Source of the DNA: Candidatus Avoscillospira avicola | Lineage (GTDB): Bacteria; Bacillota; Clostridia; Oscillospirales; Oscillospiraceae | Direction: 5' to 3' | Length of the DNA: 37,787 nucleotides | Assembly (NCBI GenBank): GCA_018712245.1 | Contig: DVHE01000036.1 | Span: forward strand, 1 to 37,787 | Part shown: positions 16,819-25,121 of the stretch, in pieces | Numbering within the stretch: the stretch's first letter is position 1 | Layout of the letters: each line of letters starts with the position of its first letter | Made by a program: the position numbers and the translations under genes | Notes under the pieces: model-generated | Databases searched by the model: none | The model's input: the letters and a program-made list of their open reading frames with translations, nothing else | What the model was told of the DNA's origin: nothing

Positions 16819-16942
16819 ACAAAAAGCCTCCAGGTTGAGAAGAATCCCTGTTGCGGGAGAGCCGTCCCCCTCGTATAATAACCGTAAAATGGTTTTCCGA
16901 TCCAGAACCGGCAAAGGTTCAGCGAACGGATACCAAAGCAGC

Positions 16943-16971
16943 ATTATATATTATTTCGCACGAGAATACAA
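16943..16971 (-). promoter_or_regulatory. Sigma-A-type promoter of murC
   Basis: Minus strand TTGTAT (16971-16966), 17-base spacer, perfect TATAAT (16948-16943). The leader is about 115 bases and contains a short GAACC/GGTTC hairpin. Confidence 0.8.
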
Positions 16972-17013
16972 GGGAAATTTTGCGATGACGCGCACGGCGC
17001 GGAAAGGAGCGAC

Positions 17014-18111
17014 ATGGTCAAACGGGCACCGGCAGAAATCCTCAAAACGCTGGAGCAGGCGGGGTATGAATCGTATTTCGTGGGCGGCTGCGTCCGGGAC
17101 ACGCTCCTGGGCCGTCCCATCCACGACTGGGATATCACCACCGCCGCCCGGCCCGAGGCGGTGATGGCGCTGTTTTCCCACTGCGTCCCCACCGGAATCG
17201 CCCACGGCACCGTCACGGTGCTGTTGGAGGACACCGAGGCCGAAGTGACCACCTTCCGGGCGGACGGGCCGTACCTGGACGGGCGGCACCCGGAGGGCGT
17301 CACCTTCGTCTCCTCCCTGGAGGCGGACCTGGCCCGGCGGGACTTCACGGTCAACGCCATGGCCATGGACCTGCGCGGCGCCCTGGCGGACCCCTTCGGC
17401 GGCCAGGCCGACCTGAAGGGGCGGATTCTGCGGGCCGTGGGAGAGCCGGAGCAGCGCTTCCGGGAGGACGCGCTGCGGATGCTCCGGGCGCTGCGGTTTG
17501 CGGCGCAGCTGGACTTTTCCCTGGAGGCCGGGACCGATGCGGCCATCCGCCGCTGCCACGCGCTGACGGCGGCGCTCTCGGCGGAGCGGGTCCGGGACGA
17601 GGTGGAAAAGACGCTTCTCTCCCCGCGGCCGGGCCGCGTGGGCGAGATGGCGGCCCTGGGGCTGCTGGCGGCCTTCGGCTTCCCCGAGGGCCGGGACACC
17701 GGGTGGCTTTCGCGGCTGCCGGCGACGGCGGAGGTTCGCTGGGCCGGGCTGTGCCGGACGTATCCCGAGCTGGACCTGGCGGCCCTGCGGCTGCCCCGGC
17801 GGCTTTCCCAGGACGCCATGGCCGCCGCGCGGCTCTCCTGGCCGGAAGACCGCCTGGGCCGCAAGCAGCTTCTGTCCGCCCACGGGGAGACCCGGGGGCG
17901 AATCGCGGCGGCGCTGGCGGGCGACGCGGAATCGGCGGAGGAGATTCTCGCCTCGGGCGAGTGCCTCTATCTCCGGGACCTGGCAGTCTCGGGGGCCGAC
18001 TTTCCGCAGCTCCGCGGCCCGGAAGTGGGGCGGCACCTCCAGGCGCTTTTGGCGCACGTCCTGGCCCACCCGGGGGACAACCGCCGGGAGGTGCTGCTCC
18101 GGCTGGCGTGA
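17014..18111 (+). CDS. cca: CCA-adding tRNA nucleotidyltransferase / poly(A) polymerase family (class II)
   Basis: 365 aa starting MVKRAPAEILKTLEQAGYESYFVGGCVRD. The class II nucleotidyltransferase motifs are present: GGCVRDTLLG, the metal-binding DWDITT, the RRDFTVNAMA motif and the EDALRMLRALRFAAQLDF motif. The enzyme builds or repairs the 3' CCA end of tRNAs. The C-terminal part is short and variable and no HD domain is seen; bacterial class II enzymes are often 400 aa or more, so this is a compact form. GGAAAGGAG lies 6-7 bases before the ATG. The gene is divergent from murC. A poly(A) polymerase cannot be excluded by motif alone. Confidence 0.93.
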   Translation: MVKRAPAEILKTLEQAGYESYFVGGCVRDTLLGRPIHDWDITTAARPEAVMALFSHCVPTGIAHGTVTVLLEDTEAEVTTFRADGPYLDGRHPEGVTFVSSLEADLARRDFTVNAMAMDLRGALADPFGGQADLKGRILRAVGEPEQRFREDALRMLRALRFAAQLDFSLEAGTDAAIRRCHALTAALSAERVRDEVEKTLLSPRPGRVGEMAALGLLAAFGFPEGRDTGWLSRLPATAEVRWAGLCRTYPELDLAALRLPRRLSQDAMAAARLSWPEDRLGRKQLLSAHGETRGRIAAALAGDAESAEEILASGECLYLRDLAVSGADFPQLRGPEVGRHLQALLAHVLAHPGDNRREVLLRLA

Positions 18112-19045
18112 CCGCCCCACAGGTGCAAGCGGCCAATGCAGAGGGCCGCGTTTCCACCGTAGGGGCGCGCATTGCGCGTCCGCCGGGCTGCGCTGTCAGA
18201 GCACTTTCGCCGAATGCACCGGGACCGTGACCCCGCCGTAGGGGCGCGCATCGCGCGTCCGCTGGGCTGCAGTGCCGGAGCGCCTGCGGCAAACGCACCC
18301 GCCTCGTCCCCGTTGTAGGGGCGGCCTGTATGGCCGCCCGCTTGCCGACCGCGATTTCAGCAGGCTGTCGCCGAACGCAGCCGGTTCCGGGCGGCGACGG
18401 GAGTGCGGCGGTACAAACGGCATGTCAAAACCATCGAACCCGCCACGAGAGGCCGCTTCGCGGCACGGACGCGCAATGCGCGCCCCTACGGCACATGGGG
18501 AGATTGCGCAAATAACTGCCGCGTGCAGCATCCACTCCACGTTCCGGGGCAGTCCGTGCGGCCTTAGAGAAGCGTCCTGTAGCCGCAGCGGACATCTGAT
18601 TCTACTGTCCCGCGCGAAGCCGGGAAGGGGTAGGCAGTATGGGACGGGACGGCCCGGTGGAGCGTAACAGCCTGGGAAATGCCTTTTCCGGGGATGCACG
18701 CCGCACAGCCTAAAAGGGGACCGGGGGCCGCAGCCCCCGGCGCGTTTTGAGAACTTTTCTGCGGTGAAAAGTTCCCCGCCGGAGGCAAACCAGCCCGCAC
18801 CGCCTGAGTGCTTACGTCGAACAGACCCGTCTGCGGCGGGTTCGGGCCGATGTAGGCATCGGCCCCTACACATCCACCAAACTCCCGTTCCCGCCGTAGG
18901 GGCGGCTATCAGCCGCCAGCCAGCTGGTGTGTTCGGGCGGCTCCGGGGGACGGACCGGAGTGCAAGTGAAGCGTGACAAGTTTCGTGAAGCGTGAATAGT
19001 GAAAAAGTGGCGTCCGCCGGCTGGCGACTTTTTCCCCGCGCCGGG
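18112..19045. repeat. Intergenic repeat island with composite repeat copy 3
   Basis: No gene is supported. GTAGGGGC palindromes are at 18159-18182, 18238-18261, 18315-18340 (core GGCC/GGCC), 18466-18489 (inverted), about 18844-18868 (core GCCGATG/CATCGGC) and 18896-18919 (core GGCT-AT-AGCC). Composite repeat copy 3 spans about 18405-18868, in the same orientation as copy 2. Frames running through copies 2 and 3 give similar peptides only because the DNA is repeated. Confidence 0.82.
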
Positions 19046-19074
19046 TTGCAAGGCAGGGAGAAACAGGGTATAAT
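19046..19074 (+). promoter_or_regulatory. Sigma-A-type promoter of the DUF4330/O-antigen ligase operon
   Basis: TTGCAA (19046-19051), 17-base spacer, perfect TATAAT (19069-19074), about 40 bases before the ribosome binding site. Confidence 0.8.
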
Positions 19075-19121
19075 GGCTGAGACCGGCAGCGCCGGAACAA
19101 TTCCATATGCAGGAGGAACTT

Positions 19122-19592
19122 ATGAAAATCATTGACGAAAAAGGCCGGCTCTTTGGGAAGGTCAACCTCATCGACCTGGCCGTTGTTTTGATTCTGGTGG
19201 TGGCCGTGGCCGCGGTGGGCATGAAGCTCTTCGGCAACAAGGCCGTATCCGCCGCCACCAGCCAGCAAGTGACCCTCACCTATGAAGTCGTGGCCCAGGA
19301 CGTGCCCCAGCACGTGGCCGACTACTGCACGGCCCACGTCGGCGGGCAGCTGCTCAGCTCCGGCAAGCTGCTGGACGGCTCCATCACCGACTGCCAGGCC
19401 GTGGAGGTGGTGGAGGGCGACACCACCCGCACCGACCTCTACTTCACCATTGAAGTCAACACCGCTTTCTCCAACTCCACTTATTCCGTCGGCTCCCAGG
19501 AGGTCCGCGTGGGCATCGAGCATCTGGTGAAGACCTCGGACATCGAGGTGGAGGGCGTCGTCTCCAGCCTGGAGGTTGAAGCCCATGGATGA
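19122..19592 (+). CDS. DUF4330 family membrane-anchored protein
   Basis: 156 aa from ATG 19122 (MKIIDEKGRLFGKVNLIDLA), with GGAGGAACTT just upstream; an ATG at 19107 lies before this site and is not used. The start pattern IIDEKGRLFGKVNLIDL is characteristic of DUF4330. One membrane segment (about residues 17-38, VVLILVVAVAAVGMKLFG) anchors a beta-rich extracytoplasmic domain. The biochemical role is unknown. It overlaps the next gene, an O-antigen ligase/polymerase-like protein, by eight bases, so the two are translationally coupled and may act together in envelope polysaccharide export or attachment (inference). Confidence 0.85.
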   Translation: MKIIDEKGRLFGKVNLIDLAVVLILVVAVAAVGMKLFGNKAVSAATSQQVTLTYEVVAQDVPQHVADYCTAHVGGQLLSSGKLLDGSITDCQAVEVVEGDTTRTDLYFTIEVNTAFSNSTYSVGSQEVRVGIEHLVKTSDIEVEGVVSSLEVEAHG

Positions 19593-21189
19593 GATGCTGC
19601 GGCTGAGCCTTCTGTGGCGGGTCGTGGCAGCCATCGGCGCGTTTTTTGGAAGACTGGCCTCGGGCAGCCGCTTCTTGGCGGCCCTGGGACGCTGGTGGCA
19701 GGCCAGCGGGACGCGGCGGTTTCTGGACCGGCGCTTCTCCGCCGAGGCGGGCTTCACCGAGGCCTCGGGCTACCGGCGGCTCTCCCAGCGGCTCAATGAC
19801 CGGCTGGCGGGCGTCTCCCGGCCCCTGGAGTGGTTCCGGGCCGGCGTCGTGGGCCGAATCTGGCGGGGGCTCTTCCGCTGGGGCGAGGGGAGCGTGCTGC
19901 TGGGCTGGATGTTCCGCGGCGGCCTCACCGGCGTGATCCTCACGGTGCTGGGGCTTTACTGCGGTGTGGACTATTTGCTGCGGGACGTCTTCTCCGTGCC
20001 GGTTCTCTCATCGCTGTGGGACGAGGCGCTGCTCCTGGTGAGTCTCCTCTGGATCCTCCGACTGCGGATGGACCGCGCGACGCCGCTGGAGGCCCGCACC
20101 AATCCGCTGGACGTGCCGCTGCTGGCCTTCCTGGCCCTGGGCTTCCTGCTGATGAACACGGTCTTCGACTACTACTCCATCTCGATGGACGGCTACCGGG
20201 CCACGGTGCAGTATATGCTCTGGTTCTTCGTCGTCACCCGGATGCTCCGAAATGACCGGGATTTCAAGACGCTCTACTTCGCCATGGTGGCCCTGGCGAC
20301 GGTCATCGCCCTCCACGGCATTTACCAGTATATCGTGGCTGTGCCCATTCCCTCCAACTGGACCGACCAGGCCGAGCAGTCGGTGCGCACCCGGGTCTTC
20401 TCCATCTTCGGAAGTCCCAACATCATGGGCGACTACATGGTGATGTTCGCCCCCATGGCCGCGGGCCTGGCGTACTACCTGCCCAAGACGTGGCAGAAGC
20501 TCCTGGCCTGGGCGTGCGCCTTTGCCATGTGCTTTGCCTGCCTCTTTACCATGTCCCGGGGCGCGTGGGTTGCCATGGCGGTGGCGGTGGTGCTGTTCTG
20601 CCTGCTGGTGGACCGGCGGCTCTTCGCCCTGCTGGTGGTGGCCGCTGTGGCGGCCATGTTCCTGCCCTTTGTGGCCAGCCGGATCGGCTACCTCTTCACC
20701 GAGCAGTTTGCCGAGTCCACTGCCCGGGGCGGACGCGCCAGCCGCTGGCACTACGGCCTCAACTATCTGGTGGAGTCCGGCCACCCCTGGCTGGGCCTGG
20801 GCCTTGGCATGTTCGGCGGCGCCATCGCCATGCAGACCAAGATCATCGACCAGTGGGACTACTTCTACCTGGACAACTACTACCTGAAGATCATGGTGGA
20901 GATGGGCTATCTGGGCTTTATCTTCTTCGTGGTGCTGCTGGCGGCGCTGGTGCTGATCGGCCTTCGGTGCGTGCGGCGCAGCGGTTTTATCCACCGCGCC
21001 GGCGGGCCCAGGATGCAGCCCCTGGCCGCGGGCATCCTCTCGGGGCTTTGCGGCGTGCTGGCCCACTGCTACTTTGAAAATATCTTCGAAGAGCCCTACA
21101 TGATGGCCTACTTCTGGATGATGGCGGCCATGCTGGTGTATCTGGGCTTCTTCCGCCCCCGGGCGGCGCAGCGCGCAGCCCAACAATAG
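19585..21189 (+). CDS. O-antigen ligase/polymerase (Wzy_C/WaaL-like) membrane protein
   Basis: 534 aa from ATG 19585 (MDEMLRLSLLWRVVAAIGAFF), with GGAGG about ten bases upstream inside the DUF4330 gene; a TTG at 19576 is too close to that site. About ten to twelve membrane segments are visible. The conserved Wzy_C region includes RTRVFSIFGSPNIMGDYM, FTMSRGAWVAM and a large loop with RASRWHYGLNYLVESGHPWLGLGLGMFGG, containing the Arg and His residues usual in this superfamily. Such enzymes ligate or polymerise glycans on the outer face of the membrane. In a Firmicute it probably acts on a capsule, teichuronic or other wall polymer. The long cytoplasmic N-terminus before the first hydrophobic core is rich in Arg. 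Confidence 0.85.
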   Translation: MDEMLRLSLLWRVVAAIGAFFGRLASGSRFLAALGRWWQASGTRRFLDRRFSAEAGFTEASGYRRLSQRLNDRLAGVSRPLEWFRAGVVGRIWRGLFRWGEGSVLLGWMFRGGLTGVILTVLGLYCGVDYLLRDVFSVPVLSSLWDEALLLVSLLWILRLRMDRATPLEARTNPLDVPLLAFLALGFLLMNTVFDYYSISMDGYRATVQYMLWFFVVTRMLRNDRDFKTLYFAMVALATVIALHGIYQYIVAVPIPSNWTDQAEQSVRTRVFSIFGSPNIMGDYMVMFAPMAAGLAYYLPKTWQKLLAWACAFAMCFACLFTMSRGAWVAMAVAVVLFCLLVDRRLFALLVVAAVAAMFLPFVASRIGYLFTEQFAESTARGGRASRWHYGLNYLVESGHPWLGLGLGMFGGAIAMQTKIIDQWDYFYLDNYYLKIMVEMGYLGFIFFVVLLAALVLIGLRCVRRSGFIHRAGGPRMQPLAAGILSGLCGVLAHCYFENIFEEPYMMAYFWMMAAMLVYLGFFRPRAAQRAAQQ

Positions 21190-21197
21190 GCGCGGCA

Positions 21198-21239
21198 AAA
21201 AAGCCGTATTTCTGGAGCAAACCAGAAATACGGCTTTTT
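21198..21239. terminator. Bidirectional intrinsic terminator between convergent operons
   Basis: 18-bp perfect stem (21198-21215 with 21222-21239, loop AGCAAA) with an A-run at the left and T-run at the right, so it works for the O-antigen ligase gene on the plus strand and trkH on the minus strand. Confidence 0.95.
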
Positions 21240-21243
21240 ATGT

Positions 21244-22683
21244 TTATTTCCCGTGGGCCGAGCGAGAGAACAGCAGGAAGATCGGGAAGATTTCCAGCCG
21301 CCCGATGAGCATGACCATGGACAGCAGCACCATGGCCCAGTCGGAGTAGATACCGAAGTTGGCCATGGGGCCCACCAGGTCCAGGCCGGGGCCGATGTTG
21401 TTGATGCACGAGAGGACGGCGGTGAGATTGGTGATGAGGTTGTAACCGTCCAGGGAGAGAATCAGCGTGGAGAGGGCCACCAGCATCATATAGGCCGCGG
21501 CATAGGTGCGGGTGGAGTTGAGCGTCACCTTGTCCACGTACTTATGCTCCAGGCGCACCGTCTGGACCGACTTGGGGCTGACGATGTAACGGATCTCCGC
21601 CAGGAAGGACTTGACCAGGATGATGACCCGGGAGACCTTGAGGCCGCCGCCGGTGGAGCCTGCGCAGGCGCCGATGACCATTAAAAGAACCAGGGTGTGC
21701 TTGGAGAACTCGGGCCAGAGGTTGAAGTCCACGGTGGCGAAGCCGGTGGTGGTGATGATGCTGGACACCTGGAAGAACGCGTGGCGCAGTGCTTCCCCCA
21801 GAGAGGAGACCAGGGAGAAAATGTTGATGGTGATGGCGATGGTGGCCACGGCGATGATGCCCAGGAAGCACCGCACTTCCTCCGAGCCCAGGGCGTCGCG
21901 GATGCGGCCCACCAGGATGAGGTAGTAGATGTTGAAATTGATGCCGAAGAGGATCATAAAGATGCCCAGCACGATCTCCACGTAGGGGCTGGCATAGCCG
22001 GCGATGCCGGCCGAGGAGACGGCGAAGCCGCCGGTGCCGGCAGCGCCGAAGGCCAGGCAGAGGCTGTCGAAGAGCTTGACGTCGCCCAGCAGCAGCAAAA
22101 TCACCAGCACCGCCGTCATGGTGGTGTAGATGCCGTAGAGGATCATGGAAGTGCGCTTCATCCGGGGCACCAGCTTGCCGGCGATGGGTCCGGGCACCTC
22201 GGCCCGGACCAGGTGCATGGAGTTGTCGTTCTTCATGGGAATGATCATCAGCACGAAGACCAAGACGCCCATGCCGCCGATCCAGTGGGTGAAGCTGCGC
22301 CAGAAGAGGACGCCGTGGGGCAGCAGCTCCGGCTTGGCCAGGACAGAGGCGCCGGTGGTGGTGAAGCCGGAGACGATCTCGAACAAGGCCTGAAAGTAGG
22401 AGGTGAACTGGTCGGTGAGGTACAGCGGCACCGCGCCGATCAGAGAGATGAGAATCCACCCATAGGCCACGATGCAGTAGCCGTCCCGGCTGGTGAGCTT
22501 GGCCTCCCGGGGCTTGACGCGGCTGAGGGCGGCGCCCAGGAGCGCGGCGGGGATCATGGTCACGACGAAGTAGCGCCAGTCGCCGTCGCCGTAGTAGAGC
22601 GAGACGAGCAGGGAGGGGATCATCAGGCAAACCTCGGTCAGGACGATCTTGCCCAGGATGTTCAATACGCTGCGCTTGTTCAT
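21244..22683 (-). CDS. trkH: TrkH/KtrB-family potassium uptake channel subunit
   Basis: 479 aa from ATG 22683 (MNKRSVLNILGKIVLTEVC). The four-repeat M1-P-M2 architecture of Trk/Ktr channels is visible, with selectivity-filter-like segments such as FTTTGASVL, GAAGTGGFAVS, ITTTGFATVDF and CINNIGPGLDLVGP, each with the conserved glycine. It moves K+ across the membrane, regulated by the cytosolic TrkA ring. The ATG overlaps the trkA stop by four bases (22680-22683), giving coupled translation in the order EFR1, trkA, trkH. Length is typical. Confidence 0.95.
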   Translation of the reverse strand: MNKRSVLNILGKIVLTEVCLMIPSLLVSLYYGDGDWRYFVVTMIPAALLGAALSRVKPREAKLTSRDGYCIVAYGWILISLIGAVPLYLTDQFTSYFQALFEIVSGFTTTGASVLAKPELLPHGVLFWRSFTHWIGGMGVLVFVLMIIPMKNDNSMHLVRAEVPGPIAGKLVPRMKRTSMILYGIYTTMTAVLVILLLLGDVKLFDSLCLAFGAAGTGGFAVSSAGIAGYASPYVEIVLGIFMILFGINFNIYYLILVGRIRDALGSEEVRCFLGIIAVATIAITINIFSLVSSLGEALRHAFFQVSSIITTTGFATVDFNLWPEFSKHTLVLLMVIGACAGSTGGGLKVSRVIILVKSFLAEIRYIVSPKSVQTVRLEHKYVDKVTLNSTRTYAAAYMMLVALSTLILSLDGYNLITNLTAVLSCINNIGPGLDLVGPMANFGIYSDWAMVLLSMVMLIGRLEIFPIFLLFSRSAHGK

Positions 22684-24080
22684 CGTTCGCTGGCCGCCTC
22701 CCTCGGGGAGAGGAAGATGTCCTCCAGCCGGGTCAGCTGCTTCAGCGTCGTCACCACCAGCACCCGGTCCCCGGGGCGGATGACGTCGTCGCCCCGGGGG
22801 ACGATGTGCCTGCCGTCGCGCAGGATGTGGGCCAGCAGGGTGCCGTCCTTGATGCGCCACTCCCGGATGGGCTGGTTGAGATGGGGGGAGGCTTCGGTGA
22901 TGCGGAACTCGATGAACTCCAGCCGCCCGTCCATCAGCCGGTAGAGCGCCTCCACGGCGTCGTGCGCCTCGGCGTTCATCAGGGAGCGGGCGTAGCCCAA
23001 AATCAGGTTGACGGCTGTTTCCTCTTGGGAGACGGTGGTGATGCGGTCGTCCTTCTGGAGAATTTTCAGCTTGGAGCTGCTGCTGAGCCGGGAGATCACC
23101 TTGGGGATGCGCAGCGAGGCAGCGTACATGGCCGCCACCACGTTCAGCTCGTCGTTGCCGGTGAGGGAGACGAAGGCGTCGGTATTTTGGAGGTCCGCAT
23201 CGGACATAGAGTCAAAGTAGGCGATGGCGTTGTCGTTCATCACGTCGCACTCGGGGTTTTTCCGGCAGAAGTCCACGGCCCGCTCGTGGTTTTCCTCCAC
23301 CACCGTGACGTGGACGCCCTCGCGCTTGAGCTGCTGGGCCAGATAGTAGCTGATGCGCCCGGCGCCGGCCACCAGCACCGAGTGGGTGGGCCGCACCGGC
23401 AGCGCCAGCTTGGACATGGCCTTGCGGAAGGCCGAGGGGGCGCCGGTGAGGTAGAGGATGTCGCCCTCCTCCAAGACGAAGTGGCCCTTGGGGATGTGGA
23501 CCTCGCCTCCGCGTACCACGGCGCACACCAGTAGGTTGATCCGCTGGCCGAACTCGTGGAGGGAGAGGCCGCAGAGGGGGCTGCCCGCCGTCAGGTTCAG
23601 CTCCACCAGCTCGGCCCGGCCCTTGGCCAGCAGCTCCACCCGGGTGGCCGAGGGGAAGCGGAGGACGCGGCTGATCTCCGCCGCAGCCGCCAGCTCCGGG
23701 TTGATGGTCATGGAGAGGCCCAGCTGGTCGCGGTAGAAGCTGCTGTGCTGGGCGTAGTCGATGTTCCGCACCCGGGCCACGGTGTGTTTGGCGCCCATCA
23801 TATGGGCCGTCAGACAGGCGAGGATGTTCAGCTCGTCGGAATCGGTGACGGAGATGAAGATGTCTGAATCCCCGGCTTTGATCTCCTGAAGTGCCTGGTA
23901 GGACGCGCCGTTGCCGCGATAGCAATAGACATCCAGCGTGTTGCTCAGGGTGTTGATGACGGCGGCATCGGTGTCCACCACGGTGACGGCGCAGTCGTCC
24001 TGGGAGAGCTGGGCTGCCAGGGCCTGGCCGATCTGCCCGGCGCCCACAATGTGTACGTTGATCTTTCTCTTTCTAGCCAT
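22680..24080 (-). CDS. trkA: TrkA, potassium-channel gating subunit with two RCK domains
   Basis: 466 aa with two tandem RCK units: the first Rossmann domain starts INVHIVGAGQIGQALAAQLSQDD and the second SVLVAGAGRISYYLAQQLKREG (about residue 235), each followed by a TrkA-C regulatory domain (for example DILYLTGAPSAF, and HIVPRGDDVIRPGDRVLVVT at the end). It binds NAD(H)/ATP and gates TrkH. The second nucleotide loop is GAGRIS instead of GxGxxG, which is frequent in the second half. AGAGGAG precedes the ATG. Only 35 bases separate it from the upstream EFR1-type gene. Confidence 0.95.
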   Translation of the reverse strand: MARKRKINVHIVGAGQIGQALAAQLSQDDCAVTVVDTDAAVINTLSNTLDVYCYRGNGASYQALQEIKAGDSDIFISVTDSDELNILACLTAHMMGAKHTVARVRNIDYAQHSSFYRDQLGLSMTINPELAAAAEISRVLRFPSATRVELLAKGRAELVELNLTAGSPLCGLSLHEFGQRINLLVCAVVRGGEVHIPKGHFVLEEGDILYLTGAPSAFRKAMSKLALPVRPTHSVLVAGAGRISYYLAQQLKREGVHVTVVEENHERAVDFCRKNPECDVMNDNAIAYFDSMSDADLQNTDAFVSLTGNDELNVVAAMYAASLRIPKVISRLSSSSKLKILQKDDRITTVSQEETAVNLILGYARSLMNAEAHDAVEALYRLMDGRLEFIEFRITEASPHLNQPIREWRIKDGTLLAHILRDGRHIVPRGDDVIRPGDRVLVVTTLKQLTRLEDIFLSPREAASER

Positions 24081-24115
24081 GCAATTCTCCTCTTACTGAT
24101 GCGCGAAGCGCCGCC

Positions 24116-24868
24116 TTAAAGCTCCTCGGGGAAGTGGTAGCGGGCCTTGCCGCGGCTGGCCTTTCCGTACTCGATGGCCTTCGTGGGGCAATAGCTGATA
24201 CAGGCCATGCAGTGGGTGCAGTTCTGGCCCCACTGCGGGCGCCCATTCTGGAGCCGGATGTTCCCCAGCGGGCAGAGCGCCTGGCACTTGCCGCAGCCGA
24301 CGCAGGCGTCCGTCGCGTAAAAGGCCTTGGTGCGGATGAAGTAGCGGTACATCCCCTGATTGACGATGCCGGACTTGAGCTTGTCCAGGGGCTTTACAGG
24401 CAGGGGGTCCAGCGTTTCGCCCCGCTGAATCAGCCGGGCGGCCTCCTCCAGCCGGGGGCGGACCGTGGCCAGGCTCTCCCGGGCGGCCTCGGGCGCGGGC
24501 GTCTGGAAGAGAACCAGATAGTTGTCCGGCATCGCCACCGGGAAGAGGCCGCGGTAGGTGAGACCCAGCGCGGCGCACAGCGCCGGCAGCTCCCGCTGGG
24601 CGTCGCCGGTCTCGCTGCCGCAGGTCATCACGAAGTAGGCGTCCTTCCCGCCGGAAAAGCTGCTGCGCCGGAGAAAGTCCCGGAAGACCCGGGGGATCCG
24701 CCAGGCGTAGGTGGGGCAGACGAAGACCCAGGGCTGCGCCGCGGTCAGGTGGGCTGCGCCGCCGCTGCGGAGGTACGGCGTGGCGTCCTCTGCCGTGTCG
24801 CCCAGGCGCTGCGCCAGAAACCGGGCGCAGTAGCGGCTGTTGCCGGTGCCGGAAAAGTAGACGATCAT
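24116..24868 (-). CDS. EFR1-type flavodoxin-ferredoxin fusion protein
   Basis: 250 aa from ATG 24868 (MIVYFSGTGNSRYCARFLAQRLGD). The N-terminal flavodoxin fold binds FMN through YFSGTGNS; residues about 180-230 carry two [4Fe-4S] motifs, CVGCGKCQALCP and CTHCMACISYCP. The family is called EFR1 (flavodoxin plus ferredoxin domains) and is common in clostridia; its partners are unknown. It is the first gene of an operon with trkA and trkH, so it shares their promoter at 24915-24943. A redox link to K+ uptake is only a suggestion from gene order. The frame is open further upstream but the promoter excludes a longer protein. Confidence 0.92.
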   Translation of the reverse strand: MIVYFSGTGNSRYCARFLAQRLGDTAEDATPYLRSGGAAHLTAAQPWVFVCPTYAWRIPRVFRDFLRRSSFSGGKDAYFVMTCGSETGDAQRELPALCAALGLTYRGLFPVAMPDNYLVLFQTPAPEAARESLATVRPRLEEAARLIQRGETLDPLPVKPLDKLKSGIVNQGMYRYFIRTKAFYATDACVGCGKCQALCPLGNIRLQNGRPQWGQNCTHCMACISYCPTKAIEYGKASRGKARYHFPEEL

Positions 24869-24914
24869 AATAACACTCCCGTCGTAGGATCGTAATGAAG
24901 TACCTATTTTATCT

Positions 24915-24943
24915 ATTTTACGGTATGAAATTCGCCGTGTCAA
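24915..24943 (-). promoter_or_regulatory. Sigma-A promoter of the EFR1-trkA-trkH operon
   Basis: Minus strand TTGACA (24943-24938), 17-base spacer, TAAAAT (24920-24915); near-consensus. Confidence 0.82.
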
Positions 24944-25077
24944 TGTGGGAAAAACGGCATTTTCGGGGAGAAAACCTGCGCGGGACGGCGCGCCACGGGG
25001 AGACTTTGTCCCGGCCCTGCCGGGAAGGCATGCCGCCGGTCCGCTGCGGTGCGCAGTGACCCGCCGCGAAAAGACTG

Positions 25078-25107
25078 GCCCCGGTGCGATTTGAAACGCA
25101 CCGGGGC
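25078..25107 (-). terminator. Terminator of the nine-gene CUT2 operon
   Basis: 11-bp perfect GC-rich stem (25078-25088 with 25097-25107), followed on the minus strand by CAGTCTTTTCG. It lies 14 bases after the acetyltransferase stop. Confidence 0.75.
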
Positions 25108-25121
25108 TTGAGTTGGGCGGC

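Noticed and set aside
16819-16942. T-box or riboswitch in the murC leader
   Set aside because: Only a short GAACC/GGTTC hairpin is visible; no T-box bulge sequence, specifier loop or terminator is found.
5091-18919. Palindromic repeats considered as a CRISPR array
   Set aside because: Copies are in both orientations, unevenly spaced by hundreds to thousands of bases, have no uniform spacers, and no cas genes are present.
20008-21198. Long minus-strand frame opposite the O-antigen ligase gene
   Set aside because: Antisense shadow, rich in His, Gln and Gly, no start signal; the plus strand has a coherent membrane protein with promoter and terminator.
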